A DNA stretch of 64,000 bases, taken from the NCBI GenBank assembly GCA_024449915.1, contig JAMZAV010000166.1, positions 1,258,413 through 1,322,412 on the forward strand, in the 5' to 3' direction. The position numbers and the translations under genes were made by a program. Of the stretch, positions 26,901 through 35,900 are shown one piece after another; the first letter of the stretch is position 1; each line of letters begins with the position of its first letter. A model generated the notes under the pieces. That model saw only the letters and a list, made by a program, of their open reading frames with translations, was not told where the DNA came from and searched no databases. This DNA is from Sweltsa coloradensis (taxonomy: Eukaryota > Arthropoda > Insecta > Plecoptera > Chloroperlidae).

Positions 26901-29900
26901 CTAAATAAAATACATTCTTATATTTTACAGTTGACCTTCTAAGTCACATTTAACTAATTTTCAATGGGGGTCACTGAATTACAGTGGACCGATCAAACCC
27001 CGTTGGCCCCTACACCATCAAAAAGCTAACAATGGCCAAGATAGGTAGGCCTACCGGTATATAGCGACCAAGCGGTTGGTCATGATTCACCCACAAAGAC
27101 AAAAGACTTCAGACTGAAAATAGAACTAGGGTAGCATACCAGGTACAAGTTAGACTAAAGGAGGTAATAAGTGTTCTTAGTCTTGTAATTTGTAATTTAT
27201 TTGCAGCTTTGATTTAAGTTGATTGGATATTGCTTAACATCTCATATTAAAGCACTTTGGCTATTCGAGACGATGAGTGGTGATGATGAAGTATGAACAG
27301 AAGAGAGGAGGGAAAACCCGGTACCGGCACGTAGCCTACTCCTTTCAAAAAGTACCAAGGGGGCCATCGGCTTAACGTCTCATCCGAAAGGACGGTGTAA
27401 CCTTGACAGTCATAGGTTCCTCTTCCTCCACTAACCCAGACTGCCGAGCAGACGTCGAGGAGAACGAAGCAGTTACACTAGCTCTCAAACCTTCCATCTG
27501 ACTTAACCAGCGGTATACGTGAGTTTCAGGGCAGAGCGGTCCCCCACTTTCACACAGCAAGCTGTTGGGTTATTCTAATCTATCAGAGATCTCATATGGA
27601 ACAGAGAAGTACCAAAGAAGTGGAAGTTATCATCTACCAGACCTACTTTGTTCCAATACTGACATATGCAGCAGACTTGGAATATGACAACAGTGGATGA
27701 GAGCCTTGTGCAGGCTGTAGATATGAAGTTTTTGAGAAGCATTGTAGGTAAGACTAGATGGGACCGAAATGAGGATATCCGAGATCAAGTAGGCGTGAGG
27801 AATTTAATAGAGCAAATTGGAGAGAGAAGATTAAAGCGGTTCGGACATGTCAAAAGGATGGAAAGATCGAGATTACCGAGAAGGATGATGGATTGGAAAT
27901 TCCAGGTAGGAGACCAAGGGGAAGACCACGACAACAATGGCAGAATAGTGTGAAAAAGATGTAGAACAGCGTGGAGGAGACTGGAATGTGGTGGAAGAAG
28001 AGGAGTGGTGGCAGGACAGAAGAAGATGGAAAGGCCTGTCTTCAATGCCGACCCAACGCAGAGTTGGACGTGACAACAGATAATGATGATGATATATTCA
28101 AACATGAGGAATGGGACATATGTCAAATATATGCCCCACAAGTAGGATGTGATCTGGAAGCTAAAGAAAAGTTCAAGGAAAAGCTGGAAGGGCTAATTGG
28201 AAGCAGGGACGTAATCCTGCTCGGAGACTTTAATGCGCAAGTTGGCAATGAAAGGAATGGATACGAAGGAAAAGCATAACCGTGACCAACTTAGATTAGC
28301 TTCAAAATGAGTGGTCACAACCTATGGTGGCGCAATTAACAGTAGGCCTATATTGGAAAATTCACGACCCAGAAAGTAATTTTGTACAACCCTGAATATA
28401 GAATTGCTCTTTTAGTGTACATATATTATCCTGGACGAACGATTAAGGTAAAAAGTATCAACATAAACACTTTTATGTGGTCTGTTCATGGTGATTAGAC
28501 AACAAAATAATAATTAAATTTCAAAGGTCGTGACCCTGATTGACCCCAGTGACCTTGACTTTTGATTAAGTATGAAATTTGTGTTCAGTGTTTAAATTCC
28601 TTTCAAATGAGTCATCACAAGCTATGCTTACTAGCATTTTGAACGTATTTTAGAAATAAGGGCAAATGTAACAATTTTGAACACCCCTGTTACAAATAAT
28701 ACTTTTTTTAGATAAAAAGAATTAAATTGAATTAATACTTAAACAAAATGTTTGAATACCACACTTTTACTTCTACTAGGAAGCTTCGCAAACGCTTTTT
28801 TTAGTCGCGTTGATGGATGAGCTTTTTAATTATAAAATGTTAATATTATTTTAAAATAATAAAAACATATAAACACGGCCCATACAAAGCAATCATTAGG
28901 TCTGTTGGATCTTTGATTGTTTGTAACAAGGCTGTGAGTAAGGTATAAAATCTCCTGTGAAGTTTTCATACAATGGCTGTGAGAAAGATCTAAAATTTAT
29001 ATTTTAGTGCTGTTTGGGCGGATTCTGACCAAACGGGTGGGGCTACAACGTTCATATTTCACATGGACATTAAGGTAAGGGTAATGTATTGACTTTTGAA
29101 AGAAAAAGTTGAAAAAGTTAGCCAGAATCTATAGAAATAAAGGTTTTAATAGTTAACACCTCAAAAAACTCAAATTAAACCTTTATTTCTTTATTTCTAG
29201 GTTTTAATAGTAAACACCTCAAAAAACTCAAATTAAACCTTTATTTCTATAGATTCTGGCTAACATTTTCAACTTTTTCTTTCAAAAGTCAATACATCAC
29301 CATAAACGATGTGAAATATGAACGTTGTAGCCCCACCCGTTTGGTCAGAATCGGCCCAAATGTCACGAAAATATCGCACTAAAAAATAAAAAAAAATCGT
29401 TAAAAGTACGATATTCATGAGAAATATCTCTTCGATTGTACCCAAAAACGTAGCAAGTCTAAGTTCAGAGATTTCAAAGGTCCTGTCAAATTTTCATCAA
29501 GATCGCATATGCCGTTTTCCCGGTAGAGAGCGAACAAACAGACGGAAAAACAAACAAACAAAAAAAACAAAAACAAAAAACACCCGAGCTAAATTTTTTT
29601 GGGGGGTCAGTGAAATGAAGTCTTCGCTTCACTCGCTCGCTCATCCAAATAGGAGAGAATGGATAAAATCCACCGCCATCTAGAGAACCTTGACATCATT
29701 TCTTTTGGGAAAACTATTTTAACTCTTTGATGACAAATAATATACTGCTTCCTCGAAAGTATTTGATTACTTCTAGGTGGCAGTGCATAGGACCAGAATT
29801 CTCGTGCGACTTTTCGTTGCCATGGTAACGTTACTTTTGTTAAAATGTAATTTCTATCTACACTACTTAAGGTCTTGACCGATTTAGCTGAAAATTTGTT

Positions 29901-32900
29901 AAATAGGACTAGGAGAGAATGTTGTACTACTTATTGACCCTGCAAAATTTCATAACGATTGGACAATTTTTATTTTATTTTTTATTTTTATAACCAACGA
30001 TCGGATTTTGTTCAAAAACAATACAGCAACCCGCATAGGTGGTATGTATACATGTGTGCAAAATTTCAGGTTGATCAGAGAAACGATGCGACCTGTACCG
30101 AAGCAGTAACAGGACAAAAACAAAAAAAGACATTCGAGCCATGAGAGTCAAGTGGACTTGAACTTTACGCTCGCTCAATTATTCAGTGTCTGGTTTGGTG
30201 GTTATTTGATATTTCAAAATATCTAATAATAAAATAAAAGTATAGGCTTATAGAATAAGGTACCTACATATCGTGCAATGTTCGTATCAAAAAAATATGC
30301 TTAGACCATAGCAAAATAGTTAGGCTATTGTTGGTTTTTATTTTCTCTTTATCTGTATCATTGTTACCTTTTATTTTATTACATTTTATTACATATTAAT
30401 ATTAATTTACTCATCATCACTAAATATTTAAATTTATTTGAAAACATTTAAATTATTTAATTATAACATTAAAGATTGTAAACAGGGAACAACTTGAACT
30501 GATTGGATGAGCGTAGCAAGCGAAGCGAAGATTCCATTTCACTACACTGGAGAAAAAAATCCGGAATGTTTTTTTTTCTTTCTTTCTTTTTTTTTGTATT
30601 TTTGTGTGTTTGTTAACACGATTCCGGCTAAACCAATACTCCAATTGCCATGAAATTTTATGGAGGCCTTCGAAATCTCTGAACTTAGAACTGCCACGTT
30701 TTTTAGCGCAATCGGAAAATTATTTCTCATGAAAATAGAAATTTTGCGGGTTTTTTTCTTTTTTAAAACAATTTTTTGACTTATAACACCTACATGCTTT
30801 ATCCGATTGCAATGATTTTTTCACAGAACCCTAATTTTATGAATTTATATATTCGTGTGAAATTTGAGCGCAATCAAATAATTATTTCTAACAAAAATAC
30901 CAATTTTTCGATTTTTTTCTTTTTTTAAAATTATGATTAATTAAAAAAAATTAAGTTTATTTTTAATTTAATTTAATTTTAAAAAAATCTTGAACTAGTA
31001 ATAATTTTTTACAGAACAACAGAAAATCCGCATAACACATGGCAGCTCAATGCACCAATTACGCTCATCCAACAACGCGGCGGGACTTAAGCGTTTTCCT
31101 AGTAGAAGTTAACATGATAGAATGGATTGTGTATTCATATAATTTTGTGATTGTTCAATCTTCATGCTTGCTTTTAGTACTGAGAGTTGTTTCTCTGTCC
31201 CAACTTTCTATGAACTACCCTTGTTAGCACAAAAGTAACATGTATTTACTTCCTACATTATTATAAAATTATATTATAGTATTATATTGTTATTCACCAT
31301 CTAGAATGTAAAAGTGTACGACTTACACAGGCGGCCATGCGGCAACTAATTCTTTTCTTTATGCAGCCAAAACACAAGACAGTCTATCTTAGTTGGGCTT
31401 CTCTTACATGTAACTTAATCTAAAATGTACTCAGCATAATAATATGTAATTTGTAGGCCTATACTGTAAGAATTTGTAATTTTTTTTTCAAACTAAACGG
31501 CGACAAAATCTGAGGTGGCCAAATCATTTAGAATGTCCGTCCGGTCACGAATATGTTAATTTTATTTTGACCCGAGTAGTGTAGGCCTAAATGGAAATTA
31601 CATTGTAACAAAAGTAACGTTGCCATGGCAACGAAAATACGCGCAAAGTTTCTAATGCACTGCCACCTAGAAGTTATCAAAATACTTTCAAGGAAGCAGT
31701 GTATTATTTGTCACCAAGTCAAGGTCCTCTAGATGGCGGTGGATTTTATCCACAAAGTAAAGGTTTACACACGGGTTTACCCAAATACCTTGGCAATAAT
31801 AAATAATATTGGTAACATGGCCCTGTGGACAGCAAACGTCGCAAATTTTAAAATTTAAAAAAAATGTGCAATGTGGGTCTAGCTATAGCACGTGCTCGCT
31901 TATCAACGCGTCCAACTGAGCGTTTCCTAGTTAATATTATGATGAAAATTAGTTTCCGGTCACTCCCTAGTTCTCCACACCCATTTGTCAAGCCCTGCGA
32001 ATATTGAGGAGTTGCTGAGGCTGGCGCGGACACGAGTTTGGGCGCACAGCTTAGCTTACTGTTTTTTTTCTTCAGGTAAACGGTTTATAACATCGTTATT
32101 AAATTTGATATTTAATAAAGAATAAATTAATGATATATCCAGTACGCGTATTCCTAAATTAATTAATTGATTTTGAATTAAAAATTAGTGAAATCACCGT
32201 AATTTACTCCATTTTGGTCAACTTCGGGAATTTATTCCAAGTGTACAGATTTTTAACGCAAATTTGCATACTGGATATCAACATTTAAATCAATGTGAAC
32301 GCGCAGGTTAATTTGGTTGAATCATAAGATAAACCGTTTGGTGAAAATTTCCAGAATTAAAATCCATGTTTTGAATTTCCCATTTCTTGACGTTTTGGAC
32401 TTATGTCTGGCAATGGATCATTAAGGCTTATTTTTTACAATCAAGTGCGGATATCAATATAAAAGTACTTTATTAACATTCATGCAAAATTTGGTAAAGA
32501 TATCACCAACTGTTCAGCAGAAATAATCAACACCCGAGTACACGCATTTGAGTTGGGCCAAACATTCACGTATGATCAATATCAATGATTTATATCAATA
32601 TTACCTATTTGATTGCGGGCTAGTAAAAATGATTTCGGGCTAGAGGACTATTGTTGCCATTAGCCCGAAGTGCTAGTGACAAAGAAAGTTAATTTCGACC
32701 CCTGCACACAATACATATTTCTGTCAAAATCATACGTGGGCCAATATTGACCAATGGCAATGGGGACGATATATTGGATTTCATTTTAATTAGTTACCTA
32801 CCTGTACCCACATCTCTCCTAGAGGCAAAGGCCAGGCCTCTAATGGCCCTAATATAATAAATAAATATTAACATCACCTACACTTCGAGCTCAAATCATT

Positions 32901-35900
32901 GGAAACTGTTTCAAGTCCATTGGCATCACTAGCCCTGCTATAGCCAATGTTCCCATCTTCTTCATTAGATTCAGAGTCTTCCAATTTATCTTTCTTATTC
33001 TTTTTTCGCTTTTTCTTCTGGAGGGAGTGAGAATTTAAATCATCGTCTGCACTTCGCTTGGAACCATTGACTGTATCTTTTGTAAGTAAAACTATTTGTT
33101 CTTTTTCTTGTCCTTGGTTTGGTAGTTGAGCCTCTGCAATTAATACACAAACACATACTTTGTTAAAGTAGGAGGAATGGAGGATGGCATGTTAATCAAT
33201 ATTAATTACTAGTTATTACTATTAGGTTACAAAGCAAGACTATGGCAGAGGGCTACATTGGGGTGGTCCCAGCCATAGGCCTATGATAGCAAAATTGTCA
33301 CATTGAGTATTGACTGTTTTTGTTTTAAAGTTACATGTTTAACGATTAGCACATAGGCCCCACTTTAATTTATGAAAAGGACATTATAGAAGCAGTGGTG
33401 CATTGCCAACAGGATGTCACCCTATCAGAAACAGTAGGCCTATGGGTTCTGGACCAGGCCCCTTGCCTAACCGTCCGGAATTTCTCCGGACAACACGGAT
33501 TTTGACACATTTGTCCGGATGGAGGAATTGCCACGTTCTGGACGACTTACATGCTGCCCAATATTGAAGTAGGCCCCTAGGCTTATGATTAGGGCTATGA
33601 ACCAGAACCCGCTCGTTGATAGGCTAATCCGCAATGCAAAGATTGCTGGATATTGCAGATACAACAATACTACCCCTTGATTTTCTTCTGAAACCGGGTG
33701 TACAACGCCAGCTAATGTTGTGGTAAAAAAGCAGGCGTTAATATAGAAGGCTGCTGTGTATTCTAGCCAATTCTAGCTACAGTGCTGCTTGCAAACATTC
33801 CGGCCACTAAAATTAAAAGCTGCCCTCTATATCCGCTAGATCACATGGTTGTTCCTTTGCATCGTGGATAACCCGGGTAATGAAATGAGCCGTCGGGTAG
33901 GGCCTACTCGTTTCAGTTTTTTGGCTCAAAATTCCGCTCAATTAAAGCCGCCGCCGGTCAGTCTTTCACTCATCAGCGGCGGCAGTACCTAGGCCTAAGT
34001 GATTTGTCATTAATAACCCTCAAGTTTTGTAGGTGTTAAGCTCGAGTGAGTGACGTTACCGACAGCAGTAACATTTTGATTTTTTTTCACTTTCTTGGCC
34101 TAATATTGAAGATTAGAATTTCGTAATTTCGGGTTGGGGCCTAGACCTACCTGACCGTAAGATCGACGGGTACCCGGGGAGGCATTTTCACTAATTTTCA
34201 CAGCCCTACTTAGGATAGGTAAATAAAATCCTTGGCCGAAGACCTAGGCTAGGGACATATCCAAATAGTGACAAAACGCGTTCATTCCCTGATCTTGTTC
34301 TCGTTTCGAAACAGTTTCGAAGTAGCAGTTCTCTCGACGGAATGTTCCAAATGTCCGTCAACAGTTGATAGGTGACACACACAGAAAGGACAACTTTTTC
34401 AACACCGCAATGTTAGGGGATAAGTATAGGTTAGGGGGAGTGGGGGGGGGGGGGGCACAAAGTGCATATATGTTTTAAATTTTAATAGGCCTACTAATAC
34501 TAAAAATAATGAATTGTAAAACTTAAGCGCAAAGCGCCTAAGTTCATTATTAGTAGGTAGTAGGCCTATTAGTATTAAAAGATACGCACTTCGCCCCCAC
34601 CCACCCCCTAACCCAGCGGTTCTCAACCTTTTTTTCTGCTGCGACACACATGTAGAGTACGTTCCCGTGTGCGACACACCTACGTGGGTATACCCACATT
34701 TCAACGAAATAATATTTAACCGGCTTAAATGAACCTTAATTCATTGCAGTGTTTTCCCCAGAAAAAAATGTTCACTGGGTATTTCATAAACATTGCCGGG
34801 TACTCGCGGGTAGGGCCAAAAATAGTGGGGGTCCGGGGCAACGGAAAAAATTTGAGATCCTAGATTCGATTTGGTGAGTTTTAGAGGTTTTTGAAGACCT
34901 TTTAAAGATGCTTACTTTTGGTGGTTGAGTGGGATGAAGTTGACCTATAAACATTTCAAAGTTAATTGAAATCATAGTCTAAGTCTATTTTTTCTTTGTA
35001 ATGTAGGCTATGAGAATTACTGTAGTCCTATTCCTATTGCTACAATGAGTACAATAGGCCCGTATAAAGGTGATGATGTTATTCTTTCTAAGTGGTTATA
35101 ATCTAAGATTTGTAGGATTTGTAACTTGAAACATTGTTATATTTGATGACTTCATTTTTATTACTTCAAAATTCGTCCTAGCAATCAATAAACTTGGAAA
35201 ATTGCTAAAATTGTTCACTTGTGTGTGCTCCTTGTGTGCAGTTAATGTTCACGATCATAGCGATGATTGCCATTTTGCCAACTTATGTGTTTCGTTCAAA
35301 TGCATTCCTTGTCGGGTTCTATAGTGATCAGCGAGATTAGCCTCCACGATGTTGTTTACAATCTGTGCTGCAGTTTAGGGATGGGACGTTTAAACATTTA
35401 GTGGACGGTTAGTTTATTAAATTCGCAAATCGTTAAGTAAAAAAAAAAATTTAAAAAAAAATCAAAAAAATTTTCAAAATTTTTTTTTCAAAATTTTGTT
35501 AATTTTTTTTTTTCAAAATTTTTATTGCCGGGCGGCAGGGAATTATCGCCGGGCGGCCCGCCCGGCGGTCCGGGCCTGGGGAGAACACTGCATTGTTAAA
35601 TTTGGCAAAATACACTACATTAACAGTAATTTACCAATTTGTGCCAATGTTACACATGTACAAACGTCACATGCTTCCTCATCGGTGGAATACCTGGGAC
35701 TGATGTAATTCACACATTTTCTAAGTACGAGGGTGAATGGTAGACATACTGACGCACATCTCACTATCAACATCAAGATGTCTCGAACTGTTCTTTGACT
35801 TGATTGTTTTTAAAGTTGAGAAAGCTGCTTCACACAGGTATGAAGTGGACAAGCGTAGTAAGACACACAGCGCCTTGTTAACAATTGCAGGGTATTAATT

